NCBI GenBank assembly: GCA_951812725.1
Contig: OX638330.1
Coordinates: 2,728,001-2,792,000 of the forward strand
From: an uncultured Caldilineaceae bacterium
GTDB lineage: Bacteria > Chloroflexota > Anaerolineae > Caldilineales > Caldilineaceae
Length of the DNA stretch: 64,000 nt
Direction of reading: 5' to 3'
The position numbers and the translations under genes were made by a program. The notes under the pieces are model-generated. The model did not search any database and was not told the DNA's origin. It saw only the letters and a program-made list of their open reading frames with translations. Shown here one piece after another: positions 18,000 to 27,151 of this stretch; position 1 is the stretch's first letter, and each line of letters begins with the position of its first letter.

Positions 18000-19913
18000 A
18001 TGAACACTGAACGATTGACAATGGCACAGGCGATTGTTCGCTTTCTCAAAAATCAGTACAGCGAACGCGATGGCTTGGAACAGCCTTTCTTTGGCGGCTG
18101 TTTTGGCATTTTCGGGCACGGTAATATTGCAGGAATGGGCCAGGCGCTGCAGCAATATCCGGATTTTCGCTATTTTCAGACGCGCAACGAGCAGGCGATG
18201 GTGCATACCGCGGCTGCTTACGCTAAGCACAGCAACCGGCTGCGGACTCTGGCCTGTACAAGCTCAATCGGTCCGGGCGCGACCAACATGGTAAGCGGCG
18301 CGGCAACGGCAACGATCAACCGGCTGCCGGTACTGCTCCTGCCGGGCGACATTTTTGCCCGCCGCAATGTTGCCCCGGTTTTGCAGCAGTTGGAGTCGGA
18401 GCACAGCCAGGATATCTCTGTCAATGACTGCTTCAAACCGGTCAGCCGTTATTGGGACCGGATAAACCGGCCCGATCAACTCATCACTTCGTTGATGGAG
18501 GCGACGCGCGTCCTTACCAGTCCGGCCGACACGGGTGCGGTGACATTCTCGATCCCGCAGGATGTCCAGACTGAAGCCTATGATTATCCTTCGGCGTTGT
18601 TCGACAAGCGCGTATGGTCGATTCCACGCAACCGGCCGGACCGGGCTGCGCTAAAGCAGGCGGCGGCGGTAATCCGGGCGGCGAAAAAGCCGCTGATAGT
18701 TGCCGGGGGCGGCGTACTGTACAGCGAGGCGACGGCGGTGTTGCGGGAATTTGTGGATCGCTTCGGCATTCCTGTGGCAGAGACGATGGCGGGCAAAGGC
18801 AGTCTTCTTTTTGACCACCCGCTGCAGTTGGGCGCGGCCGGCGCAACCGGCACTTTCGCGTGCGAGCAGGTGGCGGACGAGGCAGACGTGGTGATTGGCA
18901 TCGGCACGCGCTACAGCGATTTCACCACTTCGAGCAAGACGGCGTTCAAGCATCCGGATGTTCAGTTCGTAAACATTAATGTGGCTGAGTTTGACGCGTA
19001 CAAACACTGTGCAATTGCCCTGGTTGGGGATGCCCGCGTGACGCTGGAAGAGCTGGGTGAAGCGCTGGGCGGCTATCGCAATAGCAGCGAGAGTGTCGCG
19101 CAGGCGCAGCGTTTGCATGACGAATGGGAGGCCGAAGTCCAGCGCAACTATGACACACTTACCGCTGAGAGCGGGCTTCCTTACCAAGGGGCGCTGATCG
19201 GCGCGGTGAACGACCAGGGCGACGCGGAGGCGGTGATGGTCGCCGCGGCAGGCAGCCTACCGGGAGACATGCATAAGTTGTGGCGCGCGCGCCACGCCAA
19301 GCAGTACCATCTCGAATACGGCTATTCCTGTATGGGCTATGAAATTGCCGGCGGGCTGGGCGTCAAAATGGCCGAGCCGGATCGGGAGGTCTACGTGATG
19401 GTGGGTGACGGCAGCTTTTTGATGATGAACTCCGATCTGATCACGTCGATCCAGGAGGGCTATAAGCTGACCCTCATTCTGATGGACAACACCGGTTTTC
19501 GTTCGATCGGGGCTCTCAGCCGCTCGTTGGGTCAGGGCGGATTCGGCACCCGCTACATTTACCCCGATCAGGTCGAGGCGGCTCATCGCAACGGCAAGTC
19601 CTTTAACGGGCTGCCGACTGACGAGAACGGGTATGACGTGGAGCCGCTGCCGGTAGATTTGGCGACAAACGCCGAGAGTCTGGGGTGTCACGTCATTCGT
19701 TGCGAGAGTGTGAGCGACGTTGTGCAAGCGTTGCAGGACGCAAAGTCGGTTGACAGGACGACGGTTATCTACGTACGGAATGATCGTTACCTGGGCGTAC
19801 CGGGCTACAGTTGGTGGGATGTGCCGGTGGCTGAGGTGAGCGAGTTGGATTCGGTCAACGCGGCGCGCGAGGAGTGGGAAGAGCAGCGCACGCAGGAACG
19901 ATATTATCTGTAA
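18000..19913 (+). CDS. iolD: 3D-(3,5/4)-trihydroxycyclohexane-1,2-dione hydrolase
   Basis: The 637-aa thiamine-diphosphate enzyme hydrolytically opens the inositol-derived ring to 5-deoxy-glucuronate. The N-terminal Pyr domain carries the catalytic glutamate in TRNEQAMVH, the middle domain is Rossmann-like (LIVAGGGVLYSEA), and the C-terminal PP domain has the TPP/Mg motif VGDGSFLMMNSDL followed by LILMDNTGF. The stretch CTSSIGPGATNMVSGAATAT is typical of IolD rather than acetolactate synthase. Of several in-frame ATGs (17949, 17988, 17994, 18000), the last lies six bases after GAGG and was chosen. It follows the Gfo/Idh gene by 72 bases. Confidence 0.93.
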   Translation: MNTERLTMAQAIVRFLKNQYSERDGLEQPFFGGCFGIFGHGNIAGMGQALQQYPDFRYFQTRNEQAMVHTAAAYAKHSNRLRTLACTSSIGPGATNMVSGAATATINRLPVLLLPGDIFARRNVAPVLQQLESEHSQDISVNDCFKPVSRYWDRINRPDQLITSLMEATRVLTSPADTGAVTFSIPQDVQTEAYDYPSALFDKRVWSIPRNRPDRAALKQAAAVIRAAKKPLIVAGGGVLYSEATAVLREFVDRFGIPVAETMAGKGSLLFDHPLQLGAAGATGTFACEQVADEADVVIGIGTRYSDFTTSSKTAFKHPDVQFVNINVAEFDAYKHCAIALVGDARVTLEELGEALGGYRNSSESVAQAQRLHDEWEAEVQRNYDTLTAESGLPYQGALIGAVNDQGDAEAVMVAAAGSLPGDMHKLWRARHAKQYHLEYGYSCMGYEIAGGLGVKMAEPDREVYVMVGDGSFLMMNSDLITSIQEGYKLTLILMDNTGFRSIGALSRSLGQGGFGTRYIYPDQVEAAHRNGKSFNGLPTDENGYDVEPLPVDLATNAESLGCHVIRCESVSDVVQALQDAKSVDRTTVIYVRNDRYLGVPGYSWWDVPVAEVSELDSVNAAREEWEEQRTQERYYL

Positions 19914-19945
19914 GGGCGTAGAAGACATGCCGCGAGATTGAGCCG

Positions 19946-20494
19946 ATGGATCTGGTTGTTTTGGCGGGGCTGCCCGGGGTCGGAAAACTGACTGTAGGCC
20001 GAGCGCTGGCAGACGTTACAGGGTATCGTCTCTTTCACAACCACCTCACGGTGGACCTGGCACTGTCTCTGTTTGAATTTGGCAGCCAACCGTTTATTGA
20101 ACTGAGAGAAGAGATTTGGCTGGCGGCAATTGAACGGGCATTCGGAGCAGAGCTGGAAGGAGTAGTTTTCACACTCGCGTTTGACCGCACTGTTCGCGAC
20201 CGATTTGTCGACCAGATACAAGAGATTGTCATGCTATCCGGCGGCACTGTGCGTTTCGTGGAGTTGACCTGCCGGCAGGAAGAACTTGAGAGCCGATTGG
20301 TCCAGCCTTCGCGTGCAGAGTTTGGCAAGCTGCGCTCGGTGGAGCAACTGTGTGCGCTACATCAGATGGGGGCATTCGAGGGACCGCGCCTACCACCAGA
20401 CAGGTTGCAAGTCGACACGACAGGTCGCTCTGTTGAAGAAGTGGCCGGCCAGATAGTGAATGAACTCAGCATTTCGACAACGAACGGTGGATAG
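19946..20494 (+). CDS. P-loop kinase-like ATPase
   Basis: The 182-aa protein starts with a Walker A loop GLPGVGKLT (residues 8-16), followed by GYRLFHNHLTVDLALSLF, a combination typical of a family of small AAA/shikimate-kinase-like proteins of unknown function. Near the middle, VRFVELTCRQEELESRL resembles the LID region of adenylylsulfate or gluconate kinases. It probably phosphorylates a small molecule. Its 3' end runs to within 35 bases of the Uma2 gene start, and both look like an insertion into the inositol cluster between iolD and mmsA. Confidence 0.7.
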   Translation: MDLVVLAGLPGVGKLTVGRALADVTGYRLFHNHLTVDLALSLFEFGSQPFIELREEIWLAAIERAFGAELEGVVFTLAFDRTVRDRFVDQIQEIVMLSGGTVRFVELTCRQEELESRLVQPSRAEFGKLRSVEQLCALHQMGAFEGPRLPPDRLQVDTTGRSVEEVAGQIVNELSISTTNGG

Positions 20495-20528
20495 GCTGCG
20501 TACAGAGCGAGGGAATGGTGGAGCAATC

Positions 20529-21005
20529 ATGACGGTTCTACCAGAAACATTCCTGGGAGAAGATTACGAGCTTGAGCGTGGGAAACCCATGCCGAGTTTC
20601 AATCATTATTACGTGCAGTCGCAATTGCATGTTGCTCTCCATGCGGCCTGCGGAGACAGATTTATCGTCGGCGGGGAACTATCGCTAGCGACTGAGCCGT
20701 CGACGACGCCAGACATCTCCATTTGCAATTTTCGAAATCCTGACTGGCTGCACGATGAAATGCGGGCTGCGGACCCCCCAATAGCTGTAGTGGAGATTTT
20801 GTCGCCTTCTCAAAGTGTGAATGAAATTATCCCCAAAATAGAGACCTATTTCGAGTTCGGGATCAAGTCAGTGTGGCTCGTGCAGCCGCCGCTCAAACAG
20901 GTAGCTGTCTTTACGCCTGAATTGGAGCCGCAGATCTTCATTCATGGCGATATCATTGACCCAATATTGGACGTCAAAGTGGCGCTGGAAGAGATATTCT
21001 CATAA
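20529..21005 (+). CDS. Uma2-family (DUF820) putative restriction endonuclease
   Basis: The 158-aa protein has the PD-(D/E)xK nuclease core of the Uma2 family: TPDISI (Asp62), [11 protein letters not shown] (Glu89) and the lysine at 103 in [10 protein letters not shown], followed by KSVWLVQP. Uma2 proteins are abundant in cyanobacteria and Chloroflexota; their biological role is unsettled. The ATG at 20529 follows TGGAG; an upstream start at 20460 would overlap the P-loop gene. It lies 14 bases before the mmsA start and so probably shares its transcript. An N-terminal helix usual in larger family members is short here. Confidence 0.8.
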   Translation: MTVLPETFLGEDYELERGKPMPSFNHYYVQSQLHVALHAACGDRFIVGGELSLATEPSTTPDISICNFRNPDWLHDEMRAADPPIAVVEILSPSQSVNEIIPKIETYFEFGIKSVWLVQPPLKQVAVFTPELEPQIFIHGDIIDPILDVKVALEEIFS

Positions 21006-21019
21006 GCGAGGAAGGATGT

Positions 21020-22507
21020 ATGACACAGAAACAGGAACTACTCAATTTCGTCAATGGCCAGTGGCAGCGCAGCGGGGCAGGGGACGCGCTTGATGTGCTC
21101 AACCCGGCCACGGGCGCCGCGATTGCCACGGTGGGCCTGTCGCCGGCCGCTGAAGTGGATGACGCTGTGCGAGCAGGACTGGATGCCTATGCTGAGTGGC
21201 GGGAAACGCCGGTCGTCGACCGCGTCCAGCCGCTGTTCCGGCTGAAGATGCTGCTGGAAGAGCATGTAGATGACATTGGGCGCGTACTTACTACTGAGTG
21301 CGGCAAGACCTTTGTCGAAAGCGTGGGTGAGTTGCGACGGGGCATCGAGAATGTGGAAGTCGCGTGCGGTACGCCTTCGTTGATCCAGGGGTGGAACAAT
21401 GAGGACATCGCAAGCGGCATTGACGAGCACATGATACGCCAGCCGCTGGGCGTTGTGGCCGCGATCACGCCATTCAATTTTCCCGGCATGATACCTCTGT
21501 GGTTTCTACCCTATGCCGTCGCAACGGGCAACTGTTTCATTCTCAAGCCGAGCGAAAAGGTGCCGATGACCACGCAGAAGCTGTTTGCTTTGATTGAAGA
21601 GGCAGGCTTCCCGCCGGGGGTAGTGCAGCTGGTGAACGGTGGAGCAGATACGGTCAACGCTATTCTCGATCACCCCGATATTCGCGCGATCAGTTTCGTT
21701 GGCTCGACCGCGGTGGCGAAATATGTCTACAGCCGCGCCACTGCCAACGGCAAGCGCGCCCAATGCCAGGGCGGCGCCAAGAACCCTGTGGTAATCATGC
21801 CCGACGCCAATATCGAGACCACTACCCAGATGATGGGCGATTCGGCGTTCGGCTGCGCGGGCCAGCGCTGCTTGGCGGTGTCGGTGGCGGTGACAGTCGG
21901 CGAGGCAAAGGATCCCTTTACGGAAGGAATCGCTGACCTGGCGGCGAGCCGAAAGGTCGGCTACGGCCTGGACGAGGCAACGGAGATGGGACCCGTCATC
22001 ACCGGCGAGAGCAAGCAGCGGATTGAAGGCTTGATTGAGGTGGGCGCGCAAGAAGGCGCGCGCGTGCTGGTGGATGGCAGGCAGAAGAGCGTGGCGGGAT
22101 ACGATGACGGTTACTGGGTCTTCCCCACGGTTCTCGACGCGGTAGAGCCGACGAGCCAGATTGCCCGCACCGAGATTTTTGGTCCAGTTCTGAGCCTGAT
22201 GCACGCGGATACGATTGACGACGCGATTGCACTGGTGAATGACCGCAGCGTAAACGGATACGGCAACATGGCCTGCCTCTTCACCGGCAGCGGCGCGGTG
22301 GCACGCCAGTTCCGCCACGAGGTGGATGCCGGCAACATTGGCATCAACATCGGCGTGGCCGCGCCGATGGCCTTTTTCCCATTCAGCGGCTGGAACGAGA
22401 GCTTCTTCGGCGATCTCCATGCCCAGAGCCGGCACGGGATCGAATTTTACACGCAGACTAAGGTTGTGGTGGAGCGTTGGCCGCAGGAGTGGAGCCGGAA
22501 GTTCTAG
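21020..22507 (+). CDS. mmsA: CoA-acylating methylmalonate-semialdehyde dehydrogenase
   Basis: The 495-aa aldehyde dehydrogenase (also called iolA) converts malonate semialdehyde or methylmalonate semialdehyde with CoA and NAD to acetyl- or propionyl-CoA, the last step of inositol breakdown. Features: [18 protein letters not shown], the NAD site [26 protein letters not shown] and the catalytic cysteine in GCAGQRCLA. The EIFGPVLS and [11 protein letters not shown] stretches match MmsA. The usual ALDH general-base glutamate region reads QGGAKN, as expected for the CoA-acylating branch. AGGAAGGA precedes the ATG. The context with iolBCDEG supports malonate semialdehyde as the substrate. Confidence 0.93.
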   Translation: MTQKQELLNFVNGQWQRSGAGDALDVLNPATGAAIATVGLSPAAEVDDAVRAGLDAYAEWRETPVVDRVQPLFRLKMLLEEHVDDIGRVLTTECGKTFVESVGELRRGIENVEVACGTPSLIQGWNNEDIASGIDEHMIRQPLGVVAAITPFNFPGMIPLWFLPYAVATGNCFILKPSEKVPMTTQKLFALIEEAGFPPGVVQLVNGGADTVNAILDHPDIRAISFVGSTAVAKYVYSRATANGKRAQCQGGAKNPVVIMPDANIETTTQMMGDSAFGCAGQRCLAVSVAVTVGEAKDPFTEGIADLAASRKVGYGLDEATEMGPVITGESKQRIEGLIEVGAQEGARVLVDGRQKSVAGYDDGYWVFPTVLDAVEPTSQIARTEIFGPVLSLMHADTIDDAIALVNDRSVNGYGNMACLFTGSGAVARQFRHEVDAGNIGINIGVAAPMAFFPFSGWNESFFGDLHAQSRHGIEFYTQTKVVVERWPQEWSRKF

Positions 22508-22521
22508 GCGCAAACGACTGA

Positions 22522-22567
22522 CGGCTGGCCCTTACGGCTTCACTTTTTGCCAGCCGACAACGTTTTT
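22522..22567 (+). terminator. possible terminator after mmsA
   Basis: CGGCTGGC at 22522-22529 pairs perfectly with GCCAGCCG at 22549-22556. Five T residues follow at 22563-22567, six bases after the stem. The loop is long (19 bases) and the T tract is displaced, so confidence is modest. Confidence 0.35.
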
Positions 22568-22614
22568 ACTGGCGGCGCACTGGTTTGGGGCGCTGGCTGG
22601 GTCTGTCTGAAACG

Positions 22615-23095
22615 GTAGCTGCTTAGCCGCAGCAGGTGTGGGTCGTGACAAACTATTTGTCTTCGCCGCGATTCGGGCGATTTGACGGCGTATTCGGTTG
22701 GCAGCCGACAGGTTGGTGGAGCGGTCCTGCTGGTATGAAGGCGTACGGTTGGTGAGCGATGGTTTTGTAGGGGGGCGTTGCGGGGGCGCGGAACTGCGGT
22801 TTTTAGTAGTCAGTTCTTAGTTTTTTAGTGAACTGCGAACGGCAGTGGTCAGTGGCATGAGACGGCAAGTAGGGGTGGAGACACTGCTGGCCAGACACGT
22901 TGCTGGAGCCGCACGGCTGGAATGAGCACACAAGGTCGGTGAGCGATGGTTTTGTAGGGGGGCGTTGCGGGGGCGCAGCCCCTGCACAAGGGAGGGCCGA
23001 AGGCCCGACCGCACAACTGCAGTGGTCAGTGGTCAGTGGTTAGTGGTCAGTGGCGAAGGGAGACGGTTGCGACGCAGTTGCGGGTGAGTAGTTAC
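22615..23095 (+). mobile_element. family E MITE-like repeat, copy E3
   Basis: The left end GTAGCTGCTTAGCCGCAG and the right end TTGCGGGTGAGTAGTTAC form a degenerate inverted pair. Inside are one truncated module (about 22769-22797) and one full hairpin module (22958-23012), with CAGTGGT units after each. No 8-bp flanking duplication is visible (CTGAAACG against CCGATATG). It fills the gap between mmsA and the next Gfo/Idh gene and probably separates two transcripts. Confidence 0.75.
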
Positions 23096-23130
23096 CCGAT
23101 ATGTAAGGAAGTGAGGCAAGCGAGGTACAC

Positions 23131-24318
23131 ATGGCTGAGGAGATCGGTATTGGTGTAATCGGCATGGGCTGGATGGGGACGGCCCATAGCCGCTCGTATA
23201 GATTGGTGAATGACCGTTTCCACGACAGCGGCGTGCGGGCGCGCCTGGTTATCTGCGCCGATGATGTAGCGCACAGGGCGGAGGAGGCGAGAAGCTCGCT
23301 CGGTTTCGCGGAGTCGACTACCGACTGGCACGAGGTTGTTGCCCACCCCGAGGTGCAGGTCATCAACATTGCCGCGCCCAACTTCCTGCACAAGGAGATG
23401 GTGGAGGCCGTCACTGCTGCCGGCAAGCACGTATTCTGCGAAAAGCCAGTGGGACGCAGCCCGCAGGAGACGGCGGCCATCGAAAAGATGGCGCGCGCGG
23501 CCGGTGTCATGAGTTTTGTCGGCTTCAACTACCGTTGGGCGCCGATGGTGCAACATAGCAAGAATCTGATCGACGCGGGTAAGCTCGGACGCCTGACTCA
23601 CTACCGGGGCCGGTTCTTTGCCATGTACGGCAGCAATCCTTACGGCATGTTGAGTTGGCGATACAGGCGAGAGCAGGCGGGCTTGGGCGTGCTGGGCGAT
23701 ATCATGTCTCACACAGTCGATATGGCCCACATGCTCGTCGGACCGATCAAGCGGCTGGTCAGCAACAGGCACGTATTCATTCGCGAGCGCCCCCTGCCGG
23801 TACCCGGACAGGGCACGCACTTCTCGCTCGGCAAGGAAGGCGACCCAACCGGAGAGGTCGAGAACGAAGATTACGTTGGCACACTGGTCGAGTTTGAGAA
23901 CGGCATTCAGGGCAGTTTTGAGGTCTGCCGGGCGATTTTCGGGCCAAAGTGCGAAATGTCCTTCGAGGTCAATGGCACGGCCGGCGCGGCCAAATGGAAC
24001 TTTGAGCGCATGAACGAGTTGGAGCTGTATCTGCCTGGCGCCGACGGGATGCACGACGGCTACACCACACTGCTTGGCGGTCCCGCCTACCCTGCGCACG
24101 AGCGTTTCAACCCGGGCGATGGAATCGGATTGGGATATGAGGACTTGAAAGTGCTTGAAGCGCATAATTTCCTGATGTCTATAGCCGAGGGCGAGCAGCG
24201 CGCGCCCAGTTTTGCGGATGCCCTGCGTTTGGCCGAAGTGCAGGAAGCGATGACCCGCTCCTGGGAGAGCAGCGCTTGGGAGGATGTACAGCCGCTTGCA
24301 GCCGAGGGCGTTTCTTAG
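23131..24318 (+). CDS. Gfo/Idh/MocA-family oxidoreductase
   Basis: The 395-aa protein has the N-terminal dinucleotide fold ([15 protein letters not shown]), the lysine motif FCEKPVG, and a C-terminal domain with [10 protein letters not shown] and [15 protein letters not shown], where the SH-x3-D pair takes the place of the usual substrate-binding His/Asp. It is longer than average (about 340) because of an insertion near 225-260 ([18 protein letters not shown]). GCGAGG lies six bases before the ATG. Substrate is unknown; a polyol or inositol derivative is suggested by its neighbours. It is immediately followed by another family member. Confidence 0.85.
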   Translation: MAEEIGIGVIGMGWMGTAHSRSYRLVNDRFHDSGVRARLVICADDVAHRAEEARSSLGFAESTTDWHEVVAHPEVQVINIAAPNFLHKEMVEAVTAAGKHVFCEKPVGRSPQETAAIEKMARAAGVMSFVGFNYRWAPMVQHSKNLIDAGKLGRLTHYRGRFFAMYGSNPYGMLSWRYRREQAGLGVLGDIMSHTVDMAHMLVGPIKRLVSNRHVFIRERPLPVPGQGTHFSLGKEGDPTGEVENEDYVGTLVEFENGIQGSFEVCRAIFGPKCEMSFEVNGTAGAAKWNFERMNELELYLPGADGMHDGYTTLLGGPAYPAHERFNPGDGIGLGYEDLKVLEAHNFLMSIAEGEQRAPSFADALRLAEVQEAMTRSWESSAWEDVQPLAAEGVS

Positions 24319-24368
24319 CCGGCGGCCTCCTCTTTGGCACGCACTTACATATGACGGAGAAATTCAAG

Positions 24369-25478
24369 ATGTCTGAGTCTGTACGGGTGGGGGTCGTAAG
24401 CACAAGCTGGTGGGCGGACGCAATGTATTTGCCGGCATTGGACGCTCACCCCCTAGCGGATGTGGTTGCCGTATGCGGCCGCAACAGGGAGCGGGCGGAT
24501 ACTTTCGCGGCGCGCTGGAAAATCCCTCAGGTGTATACGAACGTGGAGTCGATGATTCACAGTGGTGAGATCGATGCGCTGGTGGTGGCTTCGGGTCATG
24601 AGACCCATTATCCTATCACCATGCAGGCGTTGAACGCGGGCCTGCACGTTCTGTGTGAGAAGCCGCTGGCATTGCGCTACAGTGATGCGGCGGAGATGGC
24701 GGCGCTGGCCGCTGAAAAAGACTTGATCCACTGCACGCCGTTCACGTACAGATTTATGCCAACGAACCGCTATATCAAGGAATTGGTTGACGACGGGTAC
24801 ATCGGCAGGCCATATCATCTCAATGTGCGCTACTATACCGGATATGCACGCGAGCCAGGCTATGGATGGCGGCATGATCGGGCATTTTCGGCAACCGGCG
24901 TGCTGGGCAATATCGCGTCGCACTTCTTTTATCTGGCATACTGGTGGTTTGGCGAGGTTACCGATGTGTTCTGCCTTGGGGGGGAGTTCGTCGATCGGCC
25001 GACTGTAACACCGGAGGGTGAGCCGTATGAGCGCACCGAAGATGCGGCTTATACTTTGTTGCGCTTTGCCAATGGGGCGCAGGGACTAGTGCAGGCTTCG
25101 GCTGTCTGCACTGAGGAGACCGACTTCGGCCAACGGCATGAGTTCGACTTGCACGGAGAGGGAGGTACTCTGCGCAGTGTGATCGATTGGGACAGTCGGC
25201 AGGATGTCGAAGGCACTCGGCGCGGCGAAGGGCCAACGCGGCCGCTCGAGATTCCGGAGCGTGTTTGGGGCGCGGCGCGGCGTGATACTGTGCATAACAC
25301 GTATCGAGACGTATTTCGGGTCGAGGACCATATGACCCGCGGCTGGATCAATGCGATTGCCGATGGACAACCTTTCAGTCCCAGTCTTGAGGATGGGGCC
25401 GTAGTTCAGCGAATTATAGATGCGGCCGACCTGAGTACACGCGCGGGGCGCTGGGTCAGGCTGAAGGACATCAGCTAG
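24369..25478 (+). CDS. Gfo/Idh/MocA-family oxidoreductase
   Basis: The 369-aa protein carries the family motifs in altered form: the dinucleotide loop reads VVSTSWWADAMYLPAL instead of GxGxxG, while LCEKPLA and HCTPFTYRFMP are kept. The substrate region is LGNIASHFFYLAYWWFG. The loss of the second and third glycine of the nucleotide loop occurs in some family branches, so NAD(P) binding is probable but altered. Start 24369 was taken because GGAG lies nine bases upstream; ATG 24351 is an alternative adding six residues. It is 50 bases behind the previous gene and 11 bases ahead of iolG, implying one operon. Confidence 0.82.
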   Translation: MSESVRVGVVSTSWWADAMYLPALDAHPLADVVAVCGRNRERADTFAARWKIPQVYTNVESMIHSGEIDALVVASGHETHYPITMQALNAGLHVLCEKPLALRYSDAAEMAALAAEKDLIHCTPFTYRFMPTNRYIKELVDDGYIGRPYHLNVRYYTGYAREPGYGWRHDRAFSATGVLGNIASHFFYLAYWWFGEVTDVFCLGGEFVDRPTVTPEGEPYERTEDAAYTLLRFANGAQGLVQASAVCTEETDFGQRHEFDLHGEGGTLRSVIDWDSRQDVEGTRRGEGPTRPLEIPERVWGAARRDTVHNTYRDVFRVEDHMTRGWINAIADGQPFSPSLEDGAVVQRIIDAADLSTRAGRWVRLKDIS

Positions 25479-25489
25479 AGGAGGCGGCG

Positions 25490-26509
25490 GTGGACCAGAA
25501 GGTCAGATTCGCGATCATCGGCGCGGGGCGGATTGGGCAGGTACATGCGGAAAACCTGACTCGGCATGTCCAAGAGGCGGAGGTGGTCGCGATAGTCGAT
25601 GTCATCCACGATGCCGCTAAGCAGACGGCACAACGCTTCGGAATCCCGCACGCCAGCGGGGACCCCGAGGAAGTTTTCGGCAGAGAAGAAATTGACGCAG
25701 TCGCCATCTGCTCTTCCACGGAGACACATTCCGAATACATCATCAGGGCGGCGCGGTCGGGCAAACACGCATTTTGCGAGAAGCCGATCGCGCTCGATCT
25801 GCCAGCGGTCGATGCCGCGCTGGCAGCGGTCAAAGAGAGTGGGACCAAGTTACAGATCGGCTTTAACCGCCGCTTTGACCCCAACTTCCGCGGCATTCGA
25901 GACGCCGTCCGTAGGGGCGAAATCGGCTCGCCTTACCTCGTGCAGATTACAAGCCGCGACCCGGAAGCTCCGCCGTTGAGCTACGTAAAGGGATCCGGCG
26001 GCCTCTTTTTGGATATGATGATTCACGACTTCGATATGACGCGCTTCCTGCTTGATGACGAGGTGGAGGAGGTGTCAGCCACCGGCGCGGTTCGGGTTGA
26101 TCCGGCAATCGGCGAAGCCGGGGATATCGACACTGCCGTGGTTACAGTACGTTATCGTTGCGGGGCACTCGGGGTGATTACAAACTCGCGCCAGGCAGTC
26201 TACGGCGGGGACCAACGAGTAGAGGTTCTCGGCTCGCTTGGGTCGGTTTCATGCGAAAATAACACTCCGGACCGGGTCATCAGGCAGACTGAAATGGGCG
26301 TGATACATCCCAAACCTCTTTATTTTTTCCTCGAACGCTATCAGGTCGCTTATGCTGATGAACTGCGCTCGTTTATTCAGGCCATCGTTGACGACACAGA
26401 GGTCGAGGTGACGGGCAATGATGGGCGGGCACCGGTCGTTCTGGCGCTGGCGGCGGGATTGTCGTTTCGAGAGAAGCGGGCCGTTTCCGTCAGCGAAGTC
26501 TCTGATTGA
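25490..26509 (+). CDS. iolG: myo-inositol 2-dehydrogenase
   Basis: The 339-aa protein begins the inositol pathway by oxidising myo-inositol to 2-keto-myo-inositol with NAD. It has the Rossmann loop IIGAGRIGQVHAENL, the lysine motif FCEKPIALD, and the IolG-type segment ITSRDPEAPPLSYVKGSGG followed by FLDMMIHDFDMTRFLL, which distinguishes it from the three other Gfo/Idh/MocA genes here. The start is GTG, five bases behind GAGGAGG. The gene closes the + strand inositol cluster. A family B repeat follows. Confidence 0.92.
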   Translation: MDQKVRFAIIGAGRIGQVHAENLTRHVQEAEVVAIVDVIHDAAKQTAQRFGIPHASGDPEEVFGREEIDAVAICSSTETHSEYIIRAARSGKHAFCEKPIALDLPAVDAALAAVKESGTKLQIGFNRRFDPNFRGIRDAVRRGEIGSPYLVQITSRDPEAPPLSYVKGSGGLFLDMMIHDFDMTRFLLDDEVEEVSATGAVRVDPAIGEAGDIDTAVVTVRYRCGALGVITNSRQAVYGGDQRVEVLGSLGSVSCENNTPDRVIRQTEMGVIHPKPLYFFLERYQVAYADELRSFIQAIVDDTEVEVTGNDGRAPVVLALAAGLSFREKRAVSVSEVSD

Positions 26510-26555
26510 GTTTGCGACCAGTTTCAACTTAAGGGCCAGACTGCCCTCTAATTGA

Positions 26556-26847
26556 TTAGGTTCCGTTGACATTTTGGGAAGGCTGTTCAGATGTCAACAA
26601 GAGCTGAAAGCCTGCAGGCCTGTTAGGGATGTTTCTCGTTTGAATGTTGAAATAGTTAAAACCAATTGATCCGCGAAGTCACGCGAAGGGTCGCGAAGAA
26701 CACTATTTTGTCCACGGAGGACGCGGAGGGACGCGGAGAACACCAAAGGCGTATCGGATTTTCCTTGCGCAGCTGCGCCGCCCTTCGACGATCAGGCGTA
26801 ATTTGCACCCGTAAGTCGTGGTTCAGACAGACGTCAACGAGCCCTAG
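26556..26847 (+). mobile_element. family B MITE-like repeat, copy B2
   Basis: Second copy of the family B repeat, highly similar to 16523-16804 with small indels (extra CGGAGGGA near 26720). It has the same inverted inner ends CGTTGAC/GTCAACG and flanks TTAG/CTAG. It contains the CGCGAAGTCACGCGAAGGG tract and no transposase. Both copies lie just after a dehydrogenase gene of the inositol cluster. Confidence 0.65.
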
Positions 26848-27151
26848 TGCGAGGGCCTTGGGCGGTTGGTCCTGTCACCACACATGGGCCGCATTGGCTT
26901 TGCTCTGCCAAGAGATAGTCCTTCGCCTGTATTTCTTCACTTGCGACCACCAGGCTGCCCCATATTCATGAGGTTTCGGCTCGCGCCCTCGCGGCGGAGT
27001 CTGTAGCACTTCCCCACTTATCGACATTCGATGACCGTCATGTGATGACTGTGGTAGACTTAGGAGACGAGGCAATTCTTCTGCCTGCCTCTCCGAAGCC
27101 TTCCGCCGGCGGATGCCGCGCGTAGAACCACAATTCTGGATTGCAAGTTTC
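26848..27151. other. non-coding gap before the secreted hydrolase
   Basis: No gene or repeat is recognised. The region should carry the promoter and leader of the hydrolase gene, but no clear hexamer pair was found. Confidence 0.4.

Noticed and set aside
26564..26850. CGCGAAG/GACGCGGAG tract considered as a CRISPR or tandem-repeat array
   Set aside because: Units are short, irregular and have no spacers. The same tract occurs in the other family B copy as part of a dispersed repeat.
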